A DNA stretch of 64,000 nt. It comes from Pedobacter sp014947265. Its GTDB lineage: Bacteria > Bacteroidota > Bacteroidia > Sphingobacteriales > Sphingobacteriaceae. Location: NCBI RefSeq assembly GCF_014947265.1, contig NZ_JADCNK010000004.1, positions 1 to 64,000 on the forward strand. Reading direction: 5' to 3'. The position numbers and the translations under genes were made by a program. This document shows positions 1-9,322 of this stretch, piece after piece (the stretch's first letter is position 1; every line of letters begins with the position of its first letter). The notes under the pieces are model-generated. The model ran no database searches, was not told where the DNA came from, and saw only the letters and a program-made list of their open reading frames with translations.

Positions 1-3000
1 GATTTTTACAGGGTCGATTCTATTGCCAACCAGGCCAAACCAAAAGATGCACTTGCTTTAATTGAAAAAATAAATGAGCAGGCACGTAAAACGCATAATA
101 CGCCTTTGCTCGTTAAATCGGTTATTTACCGGATGATGTTTCAAAGTTACCTGGAGGAAAATTCATTTGATAAGATTTTGATCAATTTGCAAAAAGATAT
201 CAATATAGCCAAACAGCCTGAAAAAAGCATTTTACAATCACTTTTAGCCGAAACATATTGGAACTACCTGCAACAGAACCGTTGGCAGATTAACCAGCGT
301 ACGCAGGTACAGGGAGATATAGGAGATGATATTAAAACCTGGAACATTAAAAAACTGAATGATGAAACGGTAAAATATTACCTGCTATCGCTAAAAGAGA
401 GCCAGATTTTACAACAGACGAAAGTAGATACTTTGGATGCGGTTTTGGCAGGTGATAAAAAATACAGAAGCTTTAGGCCTACCTTATACGATTTGCTGGC
501 CCACCGTGCCATCGATGTTTTTAGCAATACACAACTCAACCTTACACAATATGATGATGAATTAATCGACATGAGTAATGTTGACTGGTTTGGTAACAGA
601 CAACTATTTTTAAATATTAAAATACCGGCCGATAGTTCTTCTTTTAAAGTGCAGGCTTTGCAGTTATTTAAAAACCTGATCCGATTTCACCAGAACAACA
701 GTAATTCTTCAGCACTGGCAGATGTAGATTTAAAAAGGTTAAAGTTTGTACAACAGCATTTTACTGGCGACAAACAAGAATTGTACTACAACGCTTTAAG
801 TCAGTTGGCTGAGCAAAGTACCCAAAGTGAAGTTTTTGCTGATATTTTATACGAGCAGGCCACCATACATAAAAACGCACAATTACCTGTTGATACCAAT
901 AAACAAAACCTGATTACGGCAATTGCTTTGGCCGAAAAAGCGATAAATGCCTTTCCAAAAAGCATCGGGGCAAAGAATGCCAGGAATTTAATTGAAGAGA
1001 TTAAAAGCAGTAGTTTATCGGTTAAAGTAAAAGAATTTGTACAGCCCGATCAACCCAGTCAATTATATCTATCCTACAAAAATACAGATACCGTACAGCT
1101 GAGGTTGTACCATTCGCCAGAATTTAAAAATGACTATGAACAGTTTAACAATAAGGCCGATTTTTTAGCTTTTTTAAGAAAGAATAAAATAGTTAAGCAG
1201 TGGGCCATAGCTGCGCCTAAAACCAACGATTATCAAACCCACAGTTTAGTTGATAAAATTGAGGCATTGCCTTTTGGTAGTTATACTTTAATTGTCCAGA
1301 CCATTAACCACAAACAGAACGATACCGTTTATAGCAACATCAATTTTAAGGTTACAGCAATGGCGGTTATTAACAGACGTAATTTTGATAATCATGAATA
1401 TTTTGTTAGTCAGTTGAATGATGGTGCGCCTTTAAAAAACGTAACGATCAGGCAACGGAGATACGATTACAATACCCGTAAATATATTGATGGTGAATTG
1501 TTAACTACAGATGGGAATGGTTACGCCAGTACCGCCGAAACCCAGTCTGGAATGAGTGCCGCATTATTAAAGCTTGGTAAGGATGAATTGCAGATCAACA
1601 TTAACAATTATAATAGCTACCGGGATGACGAAGATGAAGAACGTATAATTCTATTTACCGACAGACCGATCTATCGCCCGGGACAAACCATTTATTATAA
1701 AGGATTGTGTTTGAACATCCTGAATGGAAAGAATAAAATTGCCGTAAATAGGGCCGTTGATATTTCTTTTAATGATGCCAATGGAAAAGAGATTACCAAA
1801 ACGAAATTGATGAGTAACGATTATGGCACATTTCAAGGTTCGTTTACCATCCCAATGGGCATATTAAACGGTCAGATGGAAATTGAAACCGAATATGGCC
1901 GCATTGCTGTACAAGTTGAAGAGTATAAGCGGCCTACCTTCGAGGTGGTTTTTGATAAACCCAATAAACACTATAAACTGAATGATAGCATTAAAGTAGA
2001 GGGTAGGGCCAATTCTTTTTCAGGCTATTCGGTGAGCAACGCGAAGGTAAACTATAAAGTTTTTCGGAGAGTGATGGACGATTACAGGCTCAGCTACGAG
2101 CAGCGGATTGTTATTTATGGCTCCAGGATGTATGCTGAAAGAAAACAGGTAGCCATTGGCAAAACAAGCACCAAAGCAGGCGGTAAATTCGAGATTACTT
2201 TTTTTGCAAACGTTACGGATACCAGGGCAAATTATAGCTATGAAATTGTGGCTGATATCACTGATTTAAATGGCGAAACCCGTTCGAAGACGACTACTAT
2301 AAATGTTGGAAAAAAGGATATTACACTTAATATCAATGCAGAGCAAGTTGTGTATTTGAGCAATAAAACAGATAGTATCTCTTTTTCGGTTACCAATTTA
2401 AACAATGAAGCCATTAAGGCTGATGTTAAAGCAGAGTGGAGTTTATTGGAGGCACCATCAAGACTGATGAACAAAAGTCCTTTTTATCCCGAAAATTATG
2501 CCATGAGCAAGGAAGATTTTATTAAGAACTTTCCCCATGATGATTATAACAATGAACTCGAAGTAGCTAAATGGCCGGTAAAATCAGTGGAATTTAAGCA
2601 AAACCTTAGTGCCAAAAACGGTCGTGGAAACTTAAGTTTTAGTCAGAAAGACCTGAAACCAGGTTATTATAAAATCATCTTAACGGCTGTAAATGGGCAA
2701 AATGATACGGTTACTGTAGATAAATACCTCGTGGTTTATCATGCAGCGCCTGCAGTAATACAATCAAACATCGAATGGATTACACCAGAAGTTACGGTGA
2801 TCAAACCAAACGAAAGCGCTGTATTCCGTTTGGCAGGTTTGGCAGAGAACAGTAAGGCTTATTACGAAGTTTATTATCGCGATAGCATAGCCGAAAAAGT
2901 GTGGATCAATTTATCACCAAAACAGACCATTGTTAAAATACAACCAAAAGCCAATTACGAGGATGGGTTTGCAGTGCAGTTTACCATGGTGCACCAAGGT

Positions 3001-6000
3001 ACTGTTTACAACTCCATGCAACAGGTTAAAATTGCAGATCCGCAGAAGGAGCTGAACATCCGCTTTTTAACCTTTCGTAATAAATTACAGCCCGGTGAAA
3101 AGGAAAGCTGGAAACTGCAGATCAGTAATAACAAGGGAGAAAAACAAATGGCCGAAATGGTAGCCACACTTTACGATGCCAGTTTAGACGACCTTAGGAA
3201 GATGAACTGGAATACGAATTTGCAAAACAGTTTTAATTATGGTTTTTATAACTGGAATTTCAATGCAAACAATGTTGCTAACCCAGGTTACCTATGGTTT
3301 TTAAGACAGGACATAGATTATAGCGTAATTAACCGGGGTTATGAAAACCTTAATCTGTTTGGTTATAACTATTATGGCGGATACAACTCTGGTTACCGGA
3401 ACTACGTTAGCAATTTACAAAGGGCTAAACGAAAAGGCTTATCTCCGGAAGCGGTAAAAAAACTCGCGGAGTTAGAAAATGGTAAATTAATTTATGGGGT
3501 GGTGCTCGATCGTCAGGGCGAAATACTGCCAGGCGTACAGGTTAGTGTAGGTAAAAGGGTAACCACCAGCAATGTTTTAGGTATTTACACCATTAATGCC
3601 AAAGCAGGGGAGATACTGAACTTTTCTTTTATCGGCTATAAAAACTATTCTATAAAAATAGGCAGTAAAAAGCGTTTTGATGTAACGTTGAAAGAGGATG
3701 GGAATGCTTTAAAAGAAGTAATGGTTACTGGATATGCGACACAAAAAAAACAAAATATAACTGGTTCGGTTGTTCAGATTAGAGGAATGTCAACTTTGCA
3801 AGGGAAAGCTGCTGGATTAAGTGTTGCAGCCCCAACAGTTGAAATGTTAAAAGAGGAAGCAGTTGCGGTAGATGAGACTGGGATATATGATTTCGCAAGC
3901 ATTAACAGTTACGATCCTAAAACAGGTTTAGAAATCGTAAATGGTAAGCCAGTCATCAAAAAACCTAACATTACCCCACGTACCAACTTTAACGAACTCG
4001 CATTTTTCTATCCGCAATTGTTAACCGATGCTAAAGGTGAAATCAAGATCGAGTTTACCATCCCCCAAAGTTTAACACGCTATAAAATGATGGGTTTTGC
4101 ACATACCAAAGATTTAAAAACGGCATCTATCACTAATGAATTGGTTACCCAGAAACAATTGGCCATTGCCATAAATGCCCCACGCTTTTTCAGGGAAGGA
4201 GATACGATTTTATTAAGTGCCAAGCTGAATAACCTTGCTGGTACAAAACTGGTCGGCAATGCCAGTTTAGAACTTACCGATGCCTTAACGGCAAAACCGG
4301 TCCAGATTTTAGGCTCAAATGATAAGTCGGAAAAAACTTTTGAAGTGGATAACGAGGGCAATACCGTTTTAAAATGGACATTAATTATTCCATCAGGCAT
4401 TAGTGCCATTACCTATAAAGTTTTGGCCCAAAGTGGCAAATTTAGCGATGGCGAAGAAAATACCATTCCGGTTTTGGCAAATGCCATGTTGGTTACCGAA
4501 AGTATGCCCATAAATGTTCGTGGTAATACTAGTAAAACTTTCGACTTTGAAAAGCTGGAGAAATCTGGCGCTTCAAAAACTTTACGCAACCAAAGTTTAA
4601 CATTTGAGTTTACCTCCAATCCGGTTTGGTATGCGGTGCAGGCCTTACCTTACTTAATGGAATATCCGTACGAGTGTGCTGAACAAACTTTTAGCCGCTT
4701 TTATGCCAATAGTTTTGCAACGGGAATTATTAATTCATCGCCAAAAATTAAAACGGTTTTTGAACAATGGAAAAACACCAATAATGGCGAAGCATTGTTA
4801 TCGAACCTGGAGAAAAACAAGGAATTGAAATCGATTTTATTAGAAGAAACCCCTTGGGTACGCAATGCAGATAATGAAAGCGAACGTAAAAAACGTTTGG
4901 CTACACTTTTCGACTTAAACAGAATGACTTATGAGTTAAAAGCCAATTTTGAGAAGTTAGAAAAAATGCAGTTTAATAACGGGGCTTTCCCATGGTTTAG
5001 TGGCATGCGGGAGGATAGATACATTACCCAGCACATCGTTTTGGGAATGGGCCAGTTAAAAAAACTGAAAATGGTTGATGAAAAAGCTTTTCCGAAATTT
5101 AATGCTATGCTCAATAAGGCCATTATTTATTTAGATGCGGAATTCGTTAAGGATTATAAGGATGAAGTGAAGGGGAAACGCTCTGGCTACTTGCCGTTAC
5201 ACTATCTTTTTGCCAGAAGTTATACCAATCAAAAAAATACTACTGCCGATTTTACAAAAGCTAAAGATTTTTACCTCAAAAAATTGGTTGCCAACTGGAA
5301 AACCTTTGATACTTACCAACTGGCACAAACAGCTTTGGTGTTCAACAGAAACGGCAATAGTGTAGAAGCGAAGAAAATCATTACGCTGTTAAGTCAAACC
5401 GCACAACAAAACGACGAACTGGGCATGTACTGGGCTAACAACAAAGCAGGTTGGTGGTGGTACCAAAGTCCGGTTGAAACGCAGGCTTTGTTGATTGAGG
5501 CTTTTGATGAAGTGGCGAATGATACCAAAGCGGTAGAGGAAATGAAAATCTGGTTGCTCAAAAATAAACAAACCAACGATTGGCAAACCACAAAAGCTAC
5601 TACAGCTGCCTGTTATGCATTATTAATGAAAGGTACCGATTTATTAAGCGAAAGTAATGAACCAGAAATCACAATTGGTAGTCAGAAATTAACAGAACTG
5701 CAACAACCCAATGCTACAAAAGAGGCCGGAACCGGTTATCAGAAAGTAAGCATTGCAGGTGCGAATGTTAAACCTGAAATGGGCAGGGTAGAGGTTAAAA
5801 ACAATAACCAAACCATAGCCTGGGGAGCACTGTACTGGCAATATTTTGAGCAATTGGATAAAATCACATCAGCCAACACCGGAGTCAAAATCAAGAAACA
5901 ATTATTCATCCAGAAAGCCAGCGATAAAGGTGATGTGTTAACACCGCTTACCACCAGCAATGTTTTGGCACCAGGTGATTTATTGAAGGTGCGTATAGAA

Positions 6001-6300
6001 ATTAACTGCGATAGGGATATGGAATATATCCATTTAAAAGATATGCGTTCATCAGGTTTTGAACCCGTAAATGTGATCTCCCAGTATAAATATCAGGATG
6101 GTTTGGGTTATTATGAAAGCACTAAAGATGCTTCAACCAATTTCTTTATCAGTTACATGCCAAAAGGAACTTATGTATTCGAATATCCATTACGGGTTAC
6201 CCATGCAGGCAATTTTTCGAATGGCATTACCAGTTTGCAAAGCATGTATGCACCAGAGTTTACTACTCACTCAGCCGGGATAAGGGTAAGTGTAAAATAA
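1..6300 (+). CDS. Alpha-2-macroglobulin-like protein (MG2 domain), 5' end outside window
   Basis: The frame is open from base 1, so the N-terminus lies upstream; about 2099 codons are visible. Numbering from base 1, an MG2-type motif (DRPIYRPGQ) lies near residue 554. A CarboxypepD_reg-like segment with a degenerate SusC-style plug start (VMVTGYATQKKQ, LQGKAAGLSV) spans about 1162-1280. The bait/ANA-like region follows, and a thioester motif CAEQ has its Cys codon at 4675-4677 (residue 1559), followed by a terpenoid-cyclase-like helical region rich in W and Y. Family knowledge: bacterial alpha-2-macroglobulins trap proteases through a Cys-Gln thioester and are exported. The signal peptide cannot be seen here. 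The embedded SusC-like piece is odd. Convergent with the downstream response regulator gene. Confidence 0.93.
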   Translation, partial: DFYRVDSIANQAKPKDALALIEKINEQARKTHNTPLLVKSVIYRMMFQSYLEENSFDKILINLQKDINIAKQPEKSILQSLLAETYWNYLQQNRWQINQRTQVQGDIGDDIKTWNIKKLNDETVKYYLLSLKESQILQQTKVDTLDAVLAGDKKYRSFRPTLYDLLAHRAIDVFSNTQLNLTQYDDELIDMSNVDWFGNRQLFLNIKIPADSSSFKVQALQLFKNLIRFHQNNSNSSALADVDLKRLKFVQQHFTGDKQELYYNALSQLAEQSTQSEVFADILYEQATIHKNAQLPVDTNKQNLITAIALAEKAINAFPKSIGAKNARNLIEEIKSSSLSVKVKEFVQPDQPSQLYLSYKNTDTVQLRLYHSPEFKNDYEQFNNKADFLAFLRKNKIVKQWAIAAPKTNDYQTHSLVDKIEALPFGSYTLIVQTINHKQNDTVYSNINFKVTAMAVINRRNFDNHEYFVSQLNDGAPLKNVTIRQRRYDYNTRKYIDGELLTTDGNGYASTAETQSGMSAALLKLGKDELQININNYNSYRDDEDEERIILFTDRPIYRPGQTIYYKGLCLNILNGKNKIAVNRAVDISFNDANGKEITKTKLMSNDYGTFQGSFTIPMGILNGQMEIETEYGRIAVQVEEYKRPTFEVVFDKPNKHYKLNDSIKVEGRANSFSGYSVSNAKVNYKVFRRVMDDYRLSYEQRIVIYGSRMYAERKQVAIGKTSTKAGGKFEITFFANVTDTRANYSYEIVADITDLNGETRSKTTTINVGKKDITLNINAEQVVYLSNKTDSISFSVTNLNNEAIKADVKAEWSLLEAPSRLMNKSPFYPENYAMSKEDFIKNFPHDDYNNELEVAKWPVKSVEFKQNLSAKNGRGNLSFSQKDLKPGYYKIILTAVNGQNDTVTVDKYLVVYHAAPAVIQSNIEWITPEVTVIKPNESAVFRLAGLAENSKAYYEVYYRDSIAEKVWINLSPKQTIVKIQPKANYEDGFAVQFTMVHQGTVYNSMQQVKIADPQKELNIRFLTFRNKLQPGEKESWKLQISNNKGEKQMAEMVATLYDASLDDLRKMNWNTNLQNSFNYGFYNWNFNANNVANPGYLWFLRQDIDYSVINRGYENLNLFGYNYYGGYNSGYRNYVSNLQRAKRKGLSPEAVKKLAELENGKLIYGVVLDRQGEILPGVQVSVGKRVTTSNVLGIYTINAKAGEILNFSFIGYKNYSIKIGSKKRFDVTLKEDGNALKEVMVTGYATQKKQNITGSVVQIRGMSTLQGKAAGLSVAAPTVEMLKEEAVAVDETGIYDFASINSYDPKTGLEIVNGKPVIKKPNITPRTNFNELAFFYPQLLTDAKGEIKIEFTIPQSLTRYKMMGFAHTKDLKTASITNELVTQKQLAIAINAPRFFREGDTILLSAKLNNLAGTKLVGNASLELTDALTAKPVQILGSNDKSEKTFEVDNEGNTVLKWTLIIPSGISAITYKVLAQSGKFSDGEENTIPVLANAMLVTESMPINVRGNTSKTFDFEKLEKSGASKTLRNQSLTFEFTSNPVWYAVQALPYLMEYPYECAEQTFSRFYANSFATGIINSSPKIKTVFEQWKNTNNGEALLSNLEKNKELKSILLEETPWVRNADNESERKKRLATLFDLNRMTYELKANFEKLEKMQFNNGAFPWFSGMREDRYITQHIVLGMGQLKKLKMVDEKAFPKFNAMLNKAIIYLDAEFVKDYKDEVKGKRSGYLPLHYLFARSYTNQKNTTADFTKAKDFYLKKLVANWKTFDTYQLAQTALVFNRNGNSVEAKKIITLLSQTAQQNDELGMYWANNKAGWWWYQSPVETQALLIEAFDEVANDTKAVEEMKIWLLKNKQTNDWQTTKATTAACYALLMKGTDLLSESNEPEITIGSQKLTELQQPNATKEAGTGYQKVSIAGANVKPEMGRVEVKNNNQTIAWGALYWQYFEQLDKITSANTGVKIKKQLFIQKASDKGDVLTPLTTSNVLAPGDLLKVRIEINCDRDMEYIHLKDMRSSGFEPVNVISQYKYQDGLGYYESTKDASTNFFISYMPKGTYVFEYPLRVTHAGNFSNGITSLQSMYAPEFTTHSAGIRVSVK

Positions 6301-6534
6301 ATGGGTTATAAACCTAAAAGATGCACTCAGGTGACTTAGGTGGTCAGTTTTTTTTGGAAAAGCAGGGTTCGGCGTACTTGGGTGATTAGAGCCCTGCTAT
6401 CCGCTACAAAGCCTCGGTTCGTGCCTCACCTTCGGGTTTTACGCTACTATCAGGTTTATTTAACAATGGTTCTGCATTTCATATCGCTGTTCCAGACCTA
6501 GCAGATTTCGAAAACCTGCGAGGCTTAAATTGCA
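6301..6534. other. Intergenic region between convergent genes, repeat remnants
   Basis: No gene is seen. It holds one minus-oriented copy of the AGCCCTGC...CTATCAGG repeat (6388-6459) and a short CAGATTTCGAAAACCTGCGAGG element (6501-6526). The latter has a relative at 59008-59039. Confidence 0.6.
6388..6459 (-). repeat. Dispersed repeat family X, copy 1
   Basis: Begins AGCCCTGCTATCCGCT and ends GCTACTATCAGGTTTAT. Read in reverse complement it matches the frame AACCTGA...AGCGG...GCAGGGCT of the copy at 13991-14048, and more loosely those at 16768-16840, 56402-56456 and 58840-58975. The middle differs between copies while the ends are kept. Confidence 0.55.
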
Positions 6535-7209
6535 TTAAGTAAGTTGTATTCCACCATAGGTTGCCCCAATAGGAATGATCTTTTCCCCGATCCAGATTTG
6601 GCTGCGGTCAAATTTGGATACTTTGTTTTTTGCAACAATAAATGCCCGGTGGCAGCGGATAAAATCTGTTTTTGGAAGTAAATCAGCCAGATCGTTTATG
6701 GTAATGCGCGAGCTCAGTAATTTATCCTTAAGCTGGATTTGGGTGTAATTTCCCGAGGCTTCCACATACCAGATTTCGTCTAAATTAACCTTAATTTGTT
6801 CATAACCATCTTTTATAAAAATGTATTCCGTTTTGGCTTCCTGTTTCTGGCTACGCAGGTTAAAGAGTTCGTGTGCCTTATTGCAGGCCTTCAAAAAACG
6901 CGAAAGTGAAAAAGGTTTTAACAAATAATCAACAGCGTCAAGTTCAAAACTCTGTACGGCATGTTCGGTATAAGCAGTAGTGAAAATAACCATTGGCGGC
7001 TTGTTTAAACTCTTTAAAAAATCAATTCCACTGATATCGGGCATTTTAATGTCGAGAAAAATCAGGTCAACCTTGTTATGCTGAAGATAAGTGATGGCAG
7101 CAAAGGCATCAGTAAAGGTTTCCTGCAATTCTACAAACGGAACTTTTGAGGCATGAGATTTTATAATGTCTAATGCAATCGGTTCATCATCTATAGCAAT
7201 GGCAATCAT
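6535..7209 (-). CDS. LytTR-family response regulator
   Basis: 224 aa. An N-terminal receiver domain carries acidic residues D7/D8, the phospho-acceptor Asp at about residue 53 (FLDIKMPD), the TTAYTEHA switch region and the KPF lysine. A LytTR DNA-binding domain follows from about residue 125 (EIWYVEASGNYT, LPKTDFIRCHRAFIV). It is slightly short for the family. Its probable partner is the LytS-like kinase at 7784-9322 on the same strand, although a GIY-YIG gene and a long inverted repeat separate them. Family knowledge: such pairs regulate transcription through direct-repeat promoter sites; the target genes are unknown. Confidence 0.93.
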   Translation of the reverse strand: MIAIAIDDEPIALDIIKSHASKVPFVELQETFTDAFAAITYLQHNKVDLIFLDIKMPDISGIDFLKSLNKPPMVIFTTAYTEHAVQSFELDAVDYLLKPFSLSRFLKACNKAHELFNLRSQKQEAKTEYIFIKDGYEQIKVNLDEIWYVEASGNYTQIQLKDKLLSSRITINDLADLLPKTDFIRCHRAFIVAKNKVSKFDRSQIWIGEKIIPIGATYGGIQLT

Positions 7210-7256
7210 TTTTGGTTGGTCTTTGTGGATGTCAGGCTAAGCGTAGTCTAAGCCCA

Positions 7257-7571
7257 TTACTTGGTAAAATTCGTATGGCTAGTAGTGTTTTTACAAATAG
7301 ATAGTTCTTTAAGTTTATCCCAGTTATCGTTTATAATAGCCTCTTTCTTTTTTCTAGACCAACCTTTAATTTGTTTTTCAAAATTAATGGCTTCATTAAT
7401 GTCTTCAAAGTGCTCGCAAAATACTAAGATTATAGGTCTTTTTCTAGCAGTATAACAAGTTAGGTTTGTAGCATTTTCGTGTTCATAAAGTCTTTTGTCT
7501 ATATCGTTTGTAACTCCCGTGTAGTAAGAGTTATCTGCACATTTTAAAATATAGACGGTGTAGGTTTTCAT
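7257..7571 (-). CDS. GIY-YIG nuclease family protein (UPF0213/URI type)
   Basis: 104 aa, a single GIY-YIG domain. It starts with the strand motif VYILKCADNSYYTGVT, followed by the conserved Arg in DKRLYEH and later a Glu-containing helix (AINFEKQIKGW). Stand-alone GIY-YIG proteins of this size are common in Bacteroidetes and their role is mostly unproven; a structure-selective DNA endonuclease activity is possible. It lies between the response regulator and kinase genes, 47 bases upstream of the regulator start, so it could be co-transcribed with it. There is no sign that it belongs to a homing element. Confidence 0.85.
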   Translation of the reverse strand: MKTYTVYILKCADNSYYTGVTNDIDKRLYEHENATNLTCYTARKRPIILVFCEHFEDINEAINFEKQIKGWSRKKKEAIINDNWDKLKELSICKNTTSHTNFTK

Positions 7572-7612
7572 ATTTTATTTTGACTTCGTCTTCACTTTAT
7601 ACTAACGCGTGG

Positions 7613-7716
7613 TGTCATCCTGAGCGGAGTCGAAGGACATTTTAAATATAATAAAATCAAGATAAATGCCAACAGATATTTTGATCTACTGCCCTTCGAC
7701 TCCGCTCAGGGTGACA
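7613..7716. repeat. Long inverted repeat, MITE-like (CCTGAGCGGAGTCGAAGG)
   Basis: Left arm 7613-7636 and right arm 7693-7716 pair over 24 bases with one wobble, around a 56-base AT-rich centre. The TCATCCTGAGCGGAGTCGAAGG type of sequence is frequent between genes in this phylum. It could fold as a transcript-end hairpin or be a small non-autonomous element. A half-copy-like stretch (AAGCAAAGTCGAAGGA) lies at 7769-7784, at the 3' end of the kinase gene. Confidence 0.75.
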
Positions 7717-7783
7717 TTCGCAGATAAATTATCATTTATATTGATATAACAAATTATGGGTTACCATAAGCAAAGTCGAAGGA

Positions 7784-9322
7784 CTAATCTAACTGCAAAG
7801 TTAAATGAACAAAAAACTCGTTTGCACTTTCGCGGATAATTAATTCGTGTTTTCCGTAATAAAGTAATGATAAGCGTTGTTTAACATTTTCAAGTCCGAT
7901 GCCGCTTTTTAGTTTTTCAGGATCATTATCTGCCTTGATATAAATACTGTTGCTTACGTCGAAATATAAAGTCTTTTCTTTAGTTTGCAGCGTAATTTTA
8001 ATGTATGAGGGCTGTTGCAAACTGATCCCATGTTTAAATGCATTTTCGATAAAGGGGATCAACAACATTGGTGTAATCTGCAAATTGTTTAATTGTTCTT
8101 CAATATGGGTGTCAATCCTGATATCTGCCGAGCGTGAGGTGCGCAGTTTTTGCAGATCGATATAATTGTTCAGGTATTCTACCTCCCGGGTTAGCGAAAT
8201 TTTATCCTGTGTGTTTTCGTGAAGCATAAAACGCATCATATCACCCAGTTTTTGAATACCCTCGCCCGTTCTTTCTGCATTTTCCTGTAAAGCTGTTCCA
8301 AAAAGGGTGTTTAAAGCATTAAACAAAAAGTGTGGGTTAATCTGCGATTTTAAGAAATTCAGGTTCGCATCGGATTTGCCCAGTTCCGTTTTCAGCATCT
8401 GGATTTCGCTCAGCTTTTCAAATTTATGTTTGTAAACATACCAGGCAGATGGCGTGGTAATGCAGATTAAACATATTGCATTTAAAATTAAGGTAATTGG
8501 CACAACTTCGCCATTGCGCATAAAAGGGATAAGGGCAATGAGCAAGAGGAGTGAAATGATAATGGTTAAACCTACATTGCCCCAAAAGTACCGGCCAAAA
8601 CCCTTAAAGTTTTTTCGAAGATTTGGAATGATATAATAAATAGCGCAAAAGGCAAAGAAAATATTTACCGGTGGTACAAGTAACCAAACGATCAACAATT
8701 CATAATCGATTTTTAAAGAGAGTACTGCCGCAAATACCATGAGCGTAATCAGCCAGATTTTTGTACTCACAAATATCTCTGAAACAATATTCTTATTATA
8801 ACTCTTTAAAAAGTGGATTCTATTAAAAAGCTCTATGCCACGCTCGTTAAAATAGGCGTAAGCGTTAAAAAGTAAATAAATAAAAAATATATAGGTAAAA
8901 GCTTCTCCAAAAAACATGTCGTAACCGCGGTCCATATCATCATATTCCACAAGGCGGTAAGCTTCCGAATAGGTATTGGCGATCATCCATCCAATAATAG
9001 AAAACGCAGTAACAGCAATGGTCATGATCAGGTTCATGGTCACGTTACGGCCCTTTGCCAATTGAGGCATTGAAACAAAATTGAAAAGCAAAAAACTAAA
9101 GTAAATGATACTGATCTTGAATATTTCAGGAAGAAAGAAATTCGCCATAATGCTATACTCAACCGAATTTTCAGAAAAACGGTAAGACCCGCCAGAACCA
9201 TAAGTGGTCTGCGTGCAAATGCTGATCAATGCTAGAATGTATAATGTTGTAGAAATCCAAAACTCAAGCTGGTTGATGTTTTTGGATTTGATGGCAGTTG
9301 AATTACCTGAAAGAATTTCCAT
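7784..9322 (-). CDS. LytS-like sensor histidine kinase
   Basis: 512 aa from the ATG at 9322 (MEILSG). An upstream in-frame GTG at 9367 would add 15 residues, but the A-rich leader just before 9322 favours the internal ATG. Several hydrophobic segments in the first ~310 residues form the membrane sensor region. A His_kinase domain follows (NPHFLFNALNTL, His near residue 328) and an HATPase_c domain with the N-box IPFIENAFKHGI and the G-box SGIGLENVKQRL. Likely the sensor for the LytTR regulator at 6535-7209. The ligand is unknown; no extracellular sensor domain is recognisable. Confidence 0.9.
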   Translation of the reverse strand: MEILSGNSTAIKSKNINQLEFWISTTLYILALISICTQTTYGSGGSYRFSENSVEYSIMANFFLPEIFKISIIYFSFLLFNFVSMPQLAKGRNVTMNLIMTIAVTAFSIIGWMIANTYSEAYRLVEYDDMDRGYDMFFGEAFTYIFFIYLLFNAYAYFNERGIELFNRIHFLKSYNKNIVSEIFVSTKIWLITLMVFAAVLSLKIDYELLIVWLLVPPVNIFFAFCAIYYIIPNLRKNFKGFGRYFWGNVGLTIIISLLLLIALIPFMRNGEVVPITLILNAICLICITTPSAWYVYKHKFEKLSEIQMLKTELGKSDANLNFLKSQINPHFLFNALNTLFGTALQENAERTGEGIQKLGDMMRFMLHENTQDKISLTREVEYLNNYIDLQKLRTSRSADIRIDTHIEEQLNNLQITPMLLIPFIENAFKHGISLQQPSYIKITLQTKEKTLYFDVSNSIYIKADNDPEKLKSGIGLENVKQRLSLLYYGKHELIIRESANEFFVHLTLQLD

